A stretch of 64,000 nucleotides of DNA from Kribbella qitaiheensis. Lineage in GTDB: Bacteria > Actinomycetota > Actinomycetes > Propionibacteriales > Kribbellaceae. The position numbers were made by a program, and so were the translations under genes. This document shows, one piece after another, positions 35,609 to 45,400 of this stretch; position 1 is the stretch's first letter, and the number at the start of each line of letters is the position of its first letter. The notes under the pieces are model-generated. The model did no database searches. It saw only the letters and a list, made by a program, of their open reading frames with translations, and was not told the DNA's origin. The stretch is taken from NCBI RefSeq assembly GCF_014217565.1, contig NZ_CP043661.1:1612001-1676000 (forward strand), in the 5' to 3' direction.

Positions 35609-37012
35609 TTAGACGGCGAGGACCTGGCAGAGGAGGTCCAGTGCGCCGCTGTAGGCGTGATCGGGTGGGGTGCCGTAGCCGACGATGACGGCCTGCCGGC
35701 TGTCCGGATCGGGGACGAAGCGATACCGGTCGAGTGCCGCGATCGCCAACCCTTGCCTGGCTGCGCGGTCGACCATCTCCCGCGCCTGACCTGGTACGTC
35801 GAGGAGCACATGGAGACCGGCCGAGATCCCGGCGACCTTGACGTCCGGAGCGCGTACGGCGAGCAACTCGACCAGCTTGTCCCGGCGACGACGGTAGTGC
35901 AATCTGGACCGCCGCACGTGCCGGTCATAGTGGCCGGAGGCAATCAGTTCGGCGAGGATCAGCTGGTCCAGCGTGGCCGTCAGGAGATCGGTCGTCCGCT
36001 TGGCGGCGAGCACCGGCTCCATCAGATGCTGCGGCAACACCATCCAGGCAAGGCGCAGCCCGGGCGCGAGACTCTTGCTCGCAGTACCGGTGTAGACGAC
36101 CCGCTCGGGATCCAAGGCCTGCAAGGCGCCGACCGGCTGCCGGTCGTACCGGAACTCGCCGTCGTAGTCGTCCTCGATCAGCAGCGCACCGGTCTCGCGC
36201 GCCCACTCGATCGCCGCCGCCCGGCGGTCCGGCGCGAGCGGCACGCCGGTCGGCATCTGGTGCGCCGGGGTGAGGAACGCGGCCTGACCGGTGAGCAGAT
36301 CCGCGCGAACGCCGTACTCGTCAACGGGGATCGGCACCGGTTCGAGTCCGCGCGAGCGGATCACATCCCAGTGCAGGTCGTACCCGAACTCCTCCACCGA
36401 CATCGTCGTCGTGCCTTGCACCCGCAGTACGTCGCTGAGCAGGTTCAGCGCCTGGATGTAGCCGGAGCAGACCAGGATCCGTTCGGGATCAGCCCGTACG
36501 CCGCGCGCCCGGGCGAGGTAGTCGGCCAGGGTCTGCCGCAACTCGATCCGGCCGCGGGCATCGCCGTACCCGAAGGCGTCGTTAGGTGCCGAAGGCAACG
36601 CTTTGCGGGCGGCCGCCAGCCACTCGGTGCGCGGGAAGGTGGAGACGTCCGGGGAACCGGGCGTGAGGTCGTACCGGTAGTCGTCGGCGACCTTCGTGGG
36701 GATGAATTTCGTGACCGAAGACGTCACCGCGCGGCTCGCGACCACGGTGCCGGAGCCCTGCCGGGCGGTCAGCCAGCCTTCGGCGACGAGTTGGCCGTAC
36801 GCGTCGGCGACCGTGTTGCGGGCGATGCCGAGGTCCTTCGCGAGTGTGCGGGACGACGGCAGCCTGCTCCCGGCCGCCAGCCGGCCGGTCCGGATCGACT
36901 CGTGCAGCGCCTCCACCAGGTCGGCGCGACCGCGCCGACGGGCCAGATCCAGGTGCAGATCAGCACCGGTTCCGGGCCCACCGACTACCGAATTGGCCCC
37001 TGTATCTTCCAT
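35609..37012 (-). CDS. MocR/GntR-type PLP-binding transcriptional regulator
   Basis: A 467-residue regulator: a GntR winged helix (residues about 30-95, GRLAAGSRLPSSRTLAKDLG, AYGQLVAEGWL) joined to a type I aminotransferase-like domain with DDYDGEFRYD and the PLP Lys in VYTGTASKSLAPGLRLAW. Some MocR proteins (PdxR) control pyridoxal phosphate synthesis, but no pdx genes are here. It is divergent from the AhpD gene with 47 bp between starts, so that gene is the likeliest target. Its ATG lies inside the palindrome TTCCATGGAA. Confidence 0.92.
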   Translation of the reverse strand: MEDTGANSVVGGPGTGADLHLDLARRRGRADLVEALHESIRTGRLAAGSRLPSSRTLAKDLGIARNTVADAYGQLVAEGWLTARQGSGTVVASRAVTSSVTKFIPTKVADDYRYDLTPGSPDVSTFPRTEWLAAARKALPSAPNDAFGYGDARGRIELRQTLADYLARARGVRADPERILVCSGYIQALNLLSDVLRVQGTTTMSVEEFGYDLHWDVIRSRGLEPVPIPVDEYGVRADLLTGQAAFLTPAHQMPTGVPLAPDRRAAAIEWARETGALLIEDDYDGEFRYDRQPVGALQALDPERVVYTGTASKSLAPGLRLAWMVLPQHLMEPVLAAKRTTDLLTATLDQLILAELIASGHYDRHVRRSRLHYRRRRDKLVELLAVRAPDVKVAGISAGLHVLLDVPGQAREMVDRAARQGLAIAALDRYRFVPDPDSRQAVIVGYGTPPDHAYSGALDLLCQVLAV

Positions 37013-37059
37013 GGAAGTGGACCATACACCTGGGCCGATCCCGGCCTAACGTTGTCGTC
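37013..37059. promoter_or_regulatory. Divergent MocR/AhpD promoter region
   Basis: Only 47 bp separate the two start codons. TAACGT at 37047-37052 could be a -10 box for the AhpD gene, which has no clear Shine-Dalgarno and may be leaderless. The TTCCATGGAA palindrome at the MocR start and the GGCCGATCCCGGCC block are possible MocR contact sites. Confidence 0.35.
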
Positions 37060-37525
37060 ATGAGCACAACGACACAACGCCGAGTCAAGATCGCCTCGCT
37101 GGCACCCGACTTCTACAAGGCCCTGATCGACCTGGACGCGCAGTCCGCCACCGGGCTCGACCCGCGGCTGGCCGACCTGGTCCGGATCCGCTCCTCGCAG
37201 CTGAACGGGTGCGCGTACTGCCTCGACATGCATACCCTCGACGCCAAGCACGCCGGCGACTCCGAGCAGCGGCTGCACCTGGTCGCCGCCTGGCGGGAGG
37301 CTCGCAGGTTCTACAGCGAGCAGGAGCAGGCGGCGCTCGCGCTGACCGAGGCGATCACCCTGATCAGCGTCGACCACGTCCCGGACGACGTGTACGCCGT
37401 CGCCGCCGCGGCCTTCGACGACAAGGAACTGGCCCAGCTGATCGGCCTGATCATCACCATCAACGCCTGGAACCGCGTCGGTGTCACCGGGCCGCCTCGA
37501 GCCCGGCCACTACGACCCGAGCTGA
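37060..37525 (+). CDS. AhpD-family (carboxymuconolactone decarboxylase-like) protein, frameshifted at 37488-37494
   Basis: The protein has the AhpD core: LVRIRSSQLNGCAYCLDMHT with the CxxC and distal His, and LIGLIITINAWNRVGVTG. It reduces or detoxifies peroxides or acts as a decarboxylase relative. As written, the frame runs into the next gene and would create a fused AhpD/PEP-mutase protein. Removing one G from CGGGCCG gives GRLEPGHYDPS and a TGA at 37523-37525, the normal C-terminus of this group, directly before a strong terminator. Restored length about 154 residues. Confidence 0.85.
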
Positions 37526-37567
37526 AGAGAAGCCCGCACCCCGGCAACAGCAACCTGGTAACGCGAA

Positions 37568-37600
37568 CGGTCCGGCCGCCCACCAGGGCGTGCCGGACCG
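37568..37600 (+). terminator. Strong hairpin between AhpD and PEP-mutase-like genes
   Basis: CGGTCCGGC-CGCCC pairs with GGGCG-GCCGGACCG around an ACCA loop, with one unpaired T. It would fall inside a fused AhpD/PEP-mutase reading frame and therefore supports separate genes. Confidence 0.7.
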
Positions 37601-37656
37601 CGTGGCTTCCCGGACAACGATCGCGCTGGTCCCGAACGACTGATGAGGGTGACTTG

Positions 37657-38373
37657 ATGACTACTGCACCGAGCAAGGCTGAACTGTTCCGGGCCATGCA
37701 CCATGGGACGCAGCCGTTGGTCCTGCCGAACGCGTGGGATCCGGTGAGCGCCCGGGTGATGGCTGAAGCCGGCTACCCGGCGATCGCCACGAGCAGCGGT
37801 GCGATGGCGCGGGTCCTCGGGTACGACGACGGCCAGTTGACGCCGGCGGCCGAGATGCTCGAGGCGGTCGCGCGGATCGTGCGAGCGGTCGACGTACCGG
37901 TCACCGCCGACTTGGAAGCCGGCTACGGCCTTGACCCGAAGGAGTTCGCCGAGCGGCTCCTCGCCACCGGCGCCATCGGCTGCAACTTGGAGGACTCGGT
38001 CGACGGCAAACTCGTGGATCCTGCCGAGCAGGCCGACTACCTCTGCGCAGTACGAGCAGCCGCCGGCGCCGACCTCGTCATCAACGCACGCATCGACAAC
38101 TTCCTGTACGGCGGCGACGTCGCCGACGCGATCGCCCGCGGCCGCGCCTACCGCCGAGCCGGCGCCGACTGCGTCTACCCGATCTTCGCCCCCCTCGACA
38201 TCTTCCAGCACCTCGCCAACGAGATCGGCGGCCCCCTCAACGCCCACGCCAGCCCGAACGGCCCGACGGCATCAGCCTTGATCGCCCTCGGCGCCACCCG
38301 AATCTCCTACGGCACCAGCCTCCAGGCCTTCACCACCGACGTACTACGGGAGCTCCTGCCGGAGCTGATCTGA
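37657..38373 (+). CDS. Isocitrate lyase/PEP mutase superfamily protein
   Basis: A 238-residue barrel protein: LVLPNAWDPVSARVMAEAG, TADLEAGYG with the metal-binding Asp and Glu, GCNLEDSVDG and INARIDNFL. It lacks the KKCGH motif of true isocitrate lyases, so it is one of the small PEP-mutase-like lyases that split C-C or C-P bonds in unknown compounds. ATG 37657 follows AGGGTGACTTG. It ends 10 bp before the convergent TetR gene. Confidence 0.88.
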   Translation: MTTAPSKAELFRAMHHGTQPLVLPNAWDPVSARVMAEAGYPAIATSSGAMARVLGYDDGQLTPAAEMLEAVARIVRAVDVPVTADLEAGYGLDPKEFAERLLATGAIGCNLEDSVDGKLVDPAEQADYLCAVRAAAGADLVINARIDNFLYGGDVADAIARGRAYRRAGADCVYPIFAPLDIFQHLANEIGGPLNAHASPNGPTASALIALGATRISYGTSLQAFTTDVLRELLPELI

Positions 38374-38383
38374 CCCGACGGCC

Positions 38384-39094
38384 CTACCAGGCGAGCGACC
38401 TGGTCAGGGCCGTCACGTCATTTCCGTAGAGCTTGCCCGGATCGACCGTCAGGTTCGACAGCTGACCGTAGATCTCCAGCGTCACCATCCCGTGCAGCCG
38501 ACCCCAGATCTGGATCGAGACAGCCACCGCTTCGGGCGGCAATCCCGGATGGGACTGCTGGACCAGCCTGGCCAGCGTGGGATCGAAGTCGGACCACGAC
38601 GCACTGTTGACCTGTTGGGCCGCCGCCGCGGCGGGCCATCCCAAGGCCACGATGTCCGTGAGCAGAGCGCACGCCCGATGGGCCGCCTCGCGAGCAGGAC
38701 CCTCCGAAGGCACCTCGTACCCCGGCACCGCATCGCCGTAGATCAGCCGGAACTCCTCCGCGTTGCCGACTGCCCACTCCCGGTAGGCAAGGGCGATCGC
38801 TTGAAGCCGGGCGCCGGGATCGTCAGCCGGAACACCCTCCAGAGCGACCGTCTCCGCATCGGCGAGCGAGTTGTGGATATCGACCATCAGCGCGGTGATG
38901 AGCGCGTCCCTGGTGTCGAAGTAGCTGTAGATCGCGCCGGCGGTCATGCCCATGTCCCGGGCGATCGCCCGCAGCGAGATCGCCGCCGCTCCGCCGGTCG
39001 TCAGCGCCTTCAGCGCGGTCGCCTTGATCTCGTCTGCTGTCTCCGCTCGCAGCCGGGCCCGTCTGCTGGTCGTCGCTTCACTCACGCTTGACAC
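38384..39094 (-). CDS. TetR-family transcriptional regulator
   Basis: A 236-residue regulator: N-terminal HTH (ISLRAIARDMGMTAGAIYSYFDTRDALI) and a C-terminal TetR ligand domain with LAYREWAVGNAEEFRLIYGD, a pattern common in actinobacterial TetR proteins. Start may be GTG 39094 or GTG 39085 (VSEATTS). It is divergent from the MFS exporter gene with 95 bp between and very likely represses it until a toxic compound binds. Confidence 0.9.
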   Translation of the reverse strand: MSSVSEATTSRRARLRAETADEIKATALKALTTGGAAAISLRAIARDMGMTAGAIYSYFDTRDALITALMVDIHNSLADAETVALEGVPADDPGARLQAIALAYREWAVGNAEEFRLIYGDAVPGYEVPSEGPAREAAHRACALLTDIVALGWPAAAAAQQVNSASWSDFDPTLARLVQQSHPGLPPEAVAVSIQIWGRLHGMVTLEIYGQLSNLTVDPGKLYGNDVTALTRSLAW

Positions 39095-39189
39095 TCTACA
39101 CCGACCATGTTTTATGCTGCGTTCAGTTTCTACACACCGTTCAATAGTTCATCGGCGTATAGCTCTCGACGCAAGCTGAGGAATCCACC
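39095..39189. promoter_or_regulatory. TetR/MFS intergenic regulatory region
   Basis: The gap is AT-rich for this genome and contains three GTTCA repeats (in GCGTTCAG, CCGTTCAA and AGTTCATC); two of them form a TGAACG direct repeat on the minus strand, 18 bp apart. These are candidate TetR contacts. GAGGA precedes the MFS GTG start. Confidence 0.4.
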
Positions 39190-40593
39190 GTGAGAAAAGC
39201 TCCCGCGCTCCAGTTGACCGTGCTCGCGCTCGGTCAGTTCCTGGTCGCTCTCGACTACAACATCGTGTACGTCGCGCTGCCGGACGTCGGCCGCGCTCTC
39301 CAGTTCAGCCCGCGGAACCTGCAGTGGGTGGTCACCGCGTACGCCGTCGGCTTCGGCGGTTTCCTGCTCTTCGGCGGCCGGGCTGCCGATCTGCTCGGTG
39401 CCCGCCGGATGTTCACGCTCGGCCTGGGCTTGTTCAGCCTGGGCTCACTCGTCGCCGGGTTCTCCCTCAACGACACGCTGCTCATCGCGAGCCGCGCAGT
39501 ACAAGGGCTGGGGGCAGCTCTGCTCAGCCCTGCTTCGCTGTCCTTGATCAGCAGTACGTTCACAGAAGGTGCCGCCCGCAACAAAGCGTTCGCGGTCTGG
39601 GGCAGTGCAGGCAGCGGCGGACTCGCCGCCGGCGCACTGCTGGGTGGCGTGCTCACCGACACCTGGGGCTGGCGTTGGGTGTTCTTCGTGATGGTGCCGA
39701 TCGGTGTGGCGGTGGCACTCGCGACCCAGCGAGCGATCCCTGCCGCCGGGGTACGCCCGCGCGAGGGCAGCTTCGACATACTGGGCGCAGTGGTGGTGAC
39801 GGCCGGTTCGTCGCTGGTGGTGCTCGGTCTGGTGAACGGTCCAGCGGTCGGCTGGGGTACGAGCCGGGGCGGCGGCTCCCTGCTCGTCGGGGCGTTCCTG
39901 CTGGCGCTGTTCGTACTCGTGGAGAAGCGGACCAAGTCCCCACTGGTGCCGCCCCGGCTCTGGCGCTCTCGCAACCTGGTGGCGTCGATGCTGGTGATCC
40001 TGCTGTTCCAGACCTCGCTCGGCGGCGCCTATTACCTCTTCACCACCTATTTGCAGAACGTCTTGGACTACAGCCCGCTCGCGGCCGGCCTGGCCTTCCT
40101 GCCACTGACGGCGGTTTCGACGACAGCCTCACTCCGCGGTACTGCCCCACTGATCGCCCGCTGGGGAATCCATCGCGCACTGTTGCTCGGCATGGTCGTC
40201 AACGGTCTCGGCCTGGCGATCTTGGCGCTGGGCATGATCCGCGACGGCTCGCTGTGGACCGTGCTGCCCGGCCTGATCATCTGGGGCATCGGCGGCGGGC
40301 TGACGTTCCCTGCGATGTTCGCGGCCGCCGCTGCCGGGGTCGCACCCGGCGAACAGGGCACGGCGTCCGCGATGGCGTCGACCGCGCAGCAGATCGGCGG
40401 AGCACTTGGCCTCGCAGTACTGGTCGCCATCTCCGCAGTACCGGCCATCATCACCGATGGCCTCCGGTCCGCTCTCTGGACCGCCGCGGTCCTCTCCGCG
40501 CTCGGCGGCCTGATCGCTCTCTTCACCAAAACCCGGTCCCCGAAAGGAAATCCCGTGCCAGAGGTCGTCACAAGGTCATCCACGTCCGAGTAG
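39190..40593 (+). CDS. MFS multidrug exporter, DHA2 (EmrB/QacA) type
   Basis: A 467-residue, about 14-helix transporter. Motif A-like LLFGGRAADLLGARR, motif B/C region in SRAVQGLGAALLSPASLSL and GLAAGALLGGVLTDTWGWRWVFF are typical of DHA2 drug exporters that use proton motive force. Two extra helices separate the six-helix halves. The GTG start has GAGGA before it. The 3' end overlaps the convergent esterase gene by 18 bp. Control by the divergent TetR protein is expected. Confidence 0.93.
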   Translation: MRKAPALQLTVLALGQFLVALDYNIVYVALPDVGRALQFSPRNLQWVVTAYAVGFGGFLLFGGRAADLLGARRMFTLGLGLFSLGSLVAGFSLNDTLLIASRAVQGLGAALLSPASLSLISSTFTEGAARNKAFAVWGSAGSGGLAAGALLGGVLTDTWGWRWVFFVMVPIGVAVALATQRAIPAAGVRPREGSFDILGAVVVTAGSSLVVLGLVNGPAVGWGTSRGGGSLLVGAFLLALFVLVEKRTKSPLVPPRLWRSRNLVASMLVILLFQTSLGGAYYLFTTYLQNVLDYSPLAAGLAFLPLTAVSTTASLRGTAPLIARWGIHRALLLGMVVNGLGLAILALGMIRDGSLWTVLPGLIIWGIGGGLTFPAMFAAAAAGVAPGEQGTASAMASTAQQIGGALGLAVLVAISAVPAIITDGLRSALWTAAVLSALGGLIALFTKTRSPKGNPVPEVVTRSSTSE

Positions 40594-41442
40594 GCGTTGG
40601 GTTTCGGTGCGGCAGGTTTGCCAGGCCTGGTGGTGGGGATCGATCAGTTCGAAGTGGCCGACGTGCTGGAGTTCGGTCAGCTTGACGTCGTCGCCGGCCT
40701 TGAGGGCGGCGGCGGCGTAGCGGCGGCTTTGGTCGATCGGTACCTGGCCGTCGCGGGTGCCGTGGACGAGGGCGACCGGGACCTTCAACGGCAATCGCTC
40801 GGATGGTGATGCCACCTTGTAGCGTCCCGGATCCTTCTCCGGCAACGCGCCCAGGAACTGTGCGACCGCGTCGCCGCCGATCTGGGCATTGGACGCGTTG
40901 ACGAGATCGAGTACGCCGGCTTGCGACACGGCGCCCGTGATCCGTACGACGGGGCCGGCTCCCGGGGCGTCTGCGGGAAGGCCGGGGCGACCGGCGGCCC
41001 AAACGGCTAGGTGGCCGCCTGCGGAGTGGCCGATGGTGACTACCTTGGTTAGGTCGAGGCGTGGGTCCGCCGAGGCGAGTTTGTCGATCGCGGCGGCGAT
41101 GTCCTCGAAGGTGGTTGGCCAGCCGCCGCCGTTGCCGATCCGGCGGTACTCGATCGCGTAGCCGGCGATGCCGTTGCGGGCCAGGTCCTCCGCGAGGGGC
41201 GTGGCGAGCTCCTTGCCGTAGCCGCTCATCCAGAACCCGCCGTGGATCACCACGGCGACGGGGACCTTCGCAGTACCCGGTGGCAGGTACAGGTCCGCCA
41301 CTTGGGACTCGTCGTCTCCATACCTGATCGTCTTCACTCCCCCGTCGTTATCCGCCGAGGAGGAGTCTGAGCACCCTGCCAAGGCGTTCGCGCCCGCGGC
41401 GGTGCCGAGCCCGGCCGCGAGCAGGCGTCGTCTGCTGATCAT
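40576..41442 (-). CDS. Secreted alpha/beta-hydrolase (esterase), lipoprotein
   Basis: A 288-residue enzyme with an export signal: SRRRLLAAG resembles a Tat motif and LAGC is a lipobox (Cys at 24), so it is likely a Tat-exported lipoprotein. The hydrolase core has VVIHGGFWMSGYG (HGG oxyanion motif), IGHSAGGHLAVWAAG with the nucleophile Ser, LVHGTRDGQVP with the acid, and QHVGHFELIDP with the His. This is the BD-FAE/carboxylesterase class; substrate unknown. Confidence 0.88.
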   Translation of the reverse strand: MISRRRLLAAGLGTAAGANALAGCSDSSSADNDGGVKTIRYGDDESQVADLYLPPGTAKVPVAVVIHGGFWMSGYGKELATPLAEDLARNGIAGYAIEYRRIGNGGGWPTTFEDIAAAIDKLASADPRLDLTKVVTIGHSAGGHLAVWAAGRPGLPADAPGAGPVVRITGAVSQAGVLDLVNASNAQIGGDAVAQFLGALPEKDPGRYKVASPSERLPLKVPVALVHGTRDGQVPIDQSRRYAAAALKAGDDVKLTELQHVGHFELIDPHHQAWQTCRTETQRLLGRG

Positions 41443-41492
41443 GAGCTGGTATTCGGGACCGGTAGGCAGCGGGATGGGTGAAGATGACAGGT

Positions 41493-42401
41493 ATGACCAC
41501 CTATCGCGCTCGCTTCGACGCCGCCGTCACCTTCACGAACGGAGGCGGCCTGCAAGTGCAGGGGTTCTTCGTCGATGTGCCTTCGGCGGACGCGACGGCC
41601 GCGACGGTCGGCGACCTGTTCCTCGACTCGCTCGGCTTGCTGATGGCAGGCGACGTCGCCCTCACGAACCTCGAGATCGTCGAGGCACCCCACAAAGGCA
41701 CTCGCGGCGGCCCGAGCGCCGACGGTACGCCGAGCAGCGGGCGCCCGCAGTACGTCGAACTGAACCACGTGATCCGCGAAGGCATGATCACCCTGCCGAA
41801 CCTGCCGGGCCCCGAACTCAGCAAGCACCTGACCCGCGAGGCATCGCGAGGGGTCTACGCGCCGGGCACGGAGTTCGAGATCGGCCGAATCTCGATGGTG
41901 GCGAACACCGGCACCTATCTGGACAGCCCGTTCCACCGCTACCCCGACGGCCACGACCTCACCGGCTACCCGCTCGACCGGCTCGTGGACGTGCCCGCGA
42001 TCGTGGTGCGCCTCGACGACAGCGGCCGACTCGGCATCGACGCCAAGGCGCTCACCCCGTACGACGTACAAGGCAAGGCCGTCTTGCTGCAGACCGGCGA
42101 CGACGCGCGCTTCGACACCCCGCAGTACGTCGAGAACGCGCACTTCCTGACCCGTGACGGCGCCGAACTCCTGATCCGCAAGGGCGCGGCGCTGGTCGGG
42201 ATCGACGCGGCGAATATCGACGACATGACCGACGGCAGCCGCCCGGCCCACACGCTGCTCCTCGGCGCCGGTATCCCGATCGTCGAACACCTCACCAGCC
42301 TCGCACAGCTCCCACCGGCCGGCGCCACCTTCACCGCCACCCCGCCAAGAGTCGAGGACTTCGGTACCTTCCCGGTCCGGGCCTTCGCCCGGCTGCCGTA
42401 A
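41493..42401 (+). CDS. Cyclase family protein (kynurenine-formamidase-like) with N-terminal extension
   Basis: A 302-residue protein. The C-terminal 210 residues are the cyclase/formamidase domain: YVELNHVIREGMITLP, then ISMVANTGTYLDSPFHRYPDG, GKAVLLQTGDDARF and LLLGAGIPIVEHLTSL. The canonical metal motif HxGTHxDxPxH appears as NTGTYLDSPFH, missing two His, so metal binding may be altered. The first 80 residues form an extra domain (VTFTNGGGLQVQGFFVDVP) that I do not recognise. ATG 41493 was chosen over two close upstream ATGs because AGG precedes it. Confidence 0.82.
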   Translation: MTTYRARFDAAVTFTNGGGLQVQGFFVDVPSADATAATVGDLFLDSLGLLMAGDVALTNLEIVEAPHKGTRGGPSADGTPSSGRPQYVELNHVIREGMITLPNLPGPELSKHLTREASRGVYAPGTEFEIGRISMVANTGTYLDSPFHRYPDGHDLTGYPLDRLVDVPAIVVRLDDSGRLGIDAKALTPYDVQGKAVLLQTGDDARFDTPQYVENAHFLTRDGAELLIRKGAALVGIDAANIDDMTDGSRPAHTLLLGAGIPIVEHLTSLAQLPPAGATFTATPPRVEDFGTFPVRAFARLP

Positions 42402-42431
42402 GGGGCCGCCTCCAAGAGCAGAGACGGCCCC
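42402..42431. terminator. Two-way terminator between cyclase and RHS genes
   Basis: GGGGCCG at 42402-42408 pairs with CGGCCCC at 42425-42431 around a 16-base loop. It starts next to the cyclase stop and lies beyond the RHS stop on the other strand, so it serves convergent transcripts. Confidence 0.6.
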
Positions 42432-42444
42432 CACGATCAGTGGC

Positions 42445-45400
42445 TTACCACCAGTGGTTTCGGCGGGCGTGATACATGATCACGCCGCCAGCGCAGCCGG
42501 CGGGGCCCCAGCGGAACCACTTCAGACGGAGGGCCTTCCAGCCGTTCTTGATGGTGTCGACGGTCAGGACGCCGAGGGCGCCGCCGGCACAGGCCCGGAC
42601 GTAGCGGTTCTTGTAGACCTTCTTGCTGAACCGCCAGACCTTGCGGACGTACTTGTTCTTGCGGATCTTCTTCTTGGCCGCCTTCCACTTCTTCGCGGCG
42701 TACTTGAGCGCGCATTTCTTACTCCAGCACATCCACTTGCCGTTCAGGTCGTACTTGTCGACCGGGTCGGCGCAGGTGTACTCGTAGGCGTTGCAGCTAC
42801 CGCCGTACACCGGGTCCGTCTGCAGGAACCGCCCAGTGGTCGGGTTGTAGAGCCGCACGCCCATCAGCACGATCCCAGACGGCGCGTCGGCAGCACGCTG
42901 CTCCGCACCGAGCCAGCCGTACCGCTGTTTGCCTACCGCCTCGCTATTGCTCAGTACGCCGTATTCCCCGGCTTCGCTGGTCGTCGACAAGCCCTCGTCA
43001 CCATCGTGGATGGTGGCCACGATGTCGCCGGACAGATCGGAGAGCTGCCACTCGGGTACGCCGGAGTCGCTGTCCAGCACGGCCGACATACCGGCCAGGC
43101 CTGGTACTACCCGCGTCCACCGGTCCGGACCCTCCTGGGTCCACACGGGCGAGTCCTCGTCGCCGTCATAGTGCTGCACGTTCTGCACGGCCTCGCCGGT
43201 GGAGTTGTCTGTCCAGGAACGGACCCGTTCACCGGTGACGTCGATCGTGTAGTCAGTGCTGCGACCACCCTGGCTGATCGTGTCGACCAGGTCGTTCGCG
43301 TGGTAAGTGGCTGTCACGTCTCCACCGGCCGGGGCACCCGTGTCGATCGCGGGGACCTTCGTAGTCCGGCCGAGCGCGTCGTAGACGTAGCCGGTGGTGT
43401 TGACCCGGTTCGCCGTGTCGTACGTCCAGGTCCGTCCGGCTGCCGGACTCGCTGTCTGGCAACTGCCATCAGCAGCCGGCCCGTACTCCGTGCTGCTCGT
43501 CCTGTCAGTCGCGGTGCTGAATCCGTAGACGCGGGTAACGCACTTCTCCCCCACAGTCTCCTCGACTGTGGAGACGCGTCCGGCCTTGTCCTGCAGGTAG
43601 ACCTGGCTCGACAAGGTCGACACTCGACGGGCTGTCTGTCCCTGCGCCGCCTGCGTCTTCACCTCGCGGAACAACGTGCAGTCGCCACTGGCACAGCCTG
43701 GCCTGCTGTAGGTGATGCCGGATTCCTGCCCTGCCTCGTCGTAGCTGCTGTCGACCTTCACGCCGTTCGGCCAGGTCTCGCTGACAAGCTTGCCGTCCGC
43801 GTCATACGCGCCTGTGTACGTGCCGGTCTGCCCATCCGTGACGGAGTTGAGCAACCCACGGAAGTCGTACCCGTAGCTGCGACTACTCCTGCCGTCGTTG
43901 GTGGTCGCCGCCCTCCCCAACATGTCGTAGGCGGTGGTGGAGAGGTTGCCATCAGCATCCTTGTACGACATGACCCGGCCGAGCGTGTCGTACGTGCGGA
44001 CGATCTCCGCCGTGACCGTGCCACCCGACACCGACTGGTTCCGGAGCAGGTCGCCGGTCACCGGGTCGTACACGTTCCGCTGGATCGGCAGCGGTGTACC
44101 AAGCCCGACCACGCCGCTGTCGAGCACACGTCCGGCAGCGTCGTACGTCGTGGTGGTGGTCCGCAACGTGCCGGCGCTGGTCTTCTCGGTCTCGACGCGT
44201 TCCTGGTTGTAGATGTCATACGTCGTGACGGTGGCTGCCAGTTCCGGACCGCTGGCCGCTTGACCACCCGGCTGGACCCGGCAAGGCAGGTTCGCCCATT
44301 CGGGATGCAGGTCGCACTCTGCGAAACCAGAGCCGGCCGAGGCCCGGTAGTTGATGGTCTTCCGTGTCGCTGGAGTGTTGGTGGTGCTTCCACCGGCCAC
44401 TTGCGTAGTGGACGTCTCCAGCCCGGTCACCGGGTCCAGCGTCGATCGAACCGTCTGCCCGAGTCCACCTGGGTCGGTGGTGGTCACCGTCGGCTGCCGG
44501 AGGGTCCAGTTGTACCCGGTGGTGGTGGTCCTGCGGTCGGCCTCGACAGTGGTGCCGCCGGATCCCCAGACCCTGACCTGCACGTCCTCTGTCGTGACCA
44601 GGTTGTACGGACCGCCACTGGTCGGAGCGCCCTGGTCGTAGGTCTTGCGGTTGAGTTGGCGACCTCTGGTGGTGGTGCCGTCGGTGAGCCGTACTTCGGT
44701 CTCGGGATCGAGGATGGTCTCGACCCGCATGCCGTCCAGCGAGTAACTGGTGACAGTGGAGTAGTTCTGGGCCAACGTCTGCTCGGCCACCTCGTTGTCC
44801 GACGGCGACTGGTTCAGCGCGCGGTTCCGGTTCTCCGCGGTCAGGCTGCGGATCTCGTTGCTGAACCCGTCGTACCAGGTGGTGGTGAGGTTGCCGCCTG
44901 GTTTGGCCTCGTTGGTCTGGCGGCCGTTCGCGTCCAGGTAGCTGACGGTGGCTCGTTCCCAGCTGCTGCCGTTCGGCACCTGGTCGGCCGGGAAGATGGC
45001 GGTGGCGTCAGTGGGGGCTTCCGGCTGACCCCAGCGCCTGGTCTGGGCAGGCGACAGGTCGTTGGGAGCTCCCGCACCTGACAGTGGCACCTTGTAGACA
45101 ACGGTCTCGACCGCAGTACCCGCGGTGAGAGCAGAACGGGTCACCTTCAGCAGACGGCCGATACCGGGGTCACCGGCGACCGTGGTGTAGCTGAGCAGCC
45201 ACGGCTCTTCACCAGCCGGTTTGACGGTCGACAGCACGCCGTCGGCCTGGTAGTCGTACGTCTCCTTGCCGTTGGTTGCGATCCGCGGGTCCCAGGTGGA
45301 CCGGAGACGCCCGGCGCTGTCGTAGCCGTACCGGGCCATCGGTACGGTCCTCATGGCGGGGGTGGCGAGGTCCGGATCCCAAGCGGTGAAGGAGATCTCC

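Noticed and set aside
37060..38373. Natural fusion of AhpD and a PEP-mutase-like enzyme
   Set aside because: The linker is nonsense in this frame, contains a strong terminator hairpin, and one removed G gives AhpD its normal end. The second protein has its own start and ribosome-binding site.
42454..45081. 875-codon frame opposite the RHS gene
   Set aside because: Pure shadow of the RHS coding strand, with Val/Arg/Gly-rich nonsense sequence.
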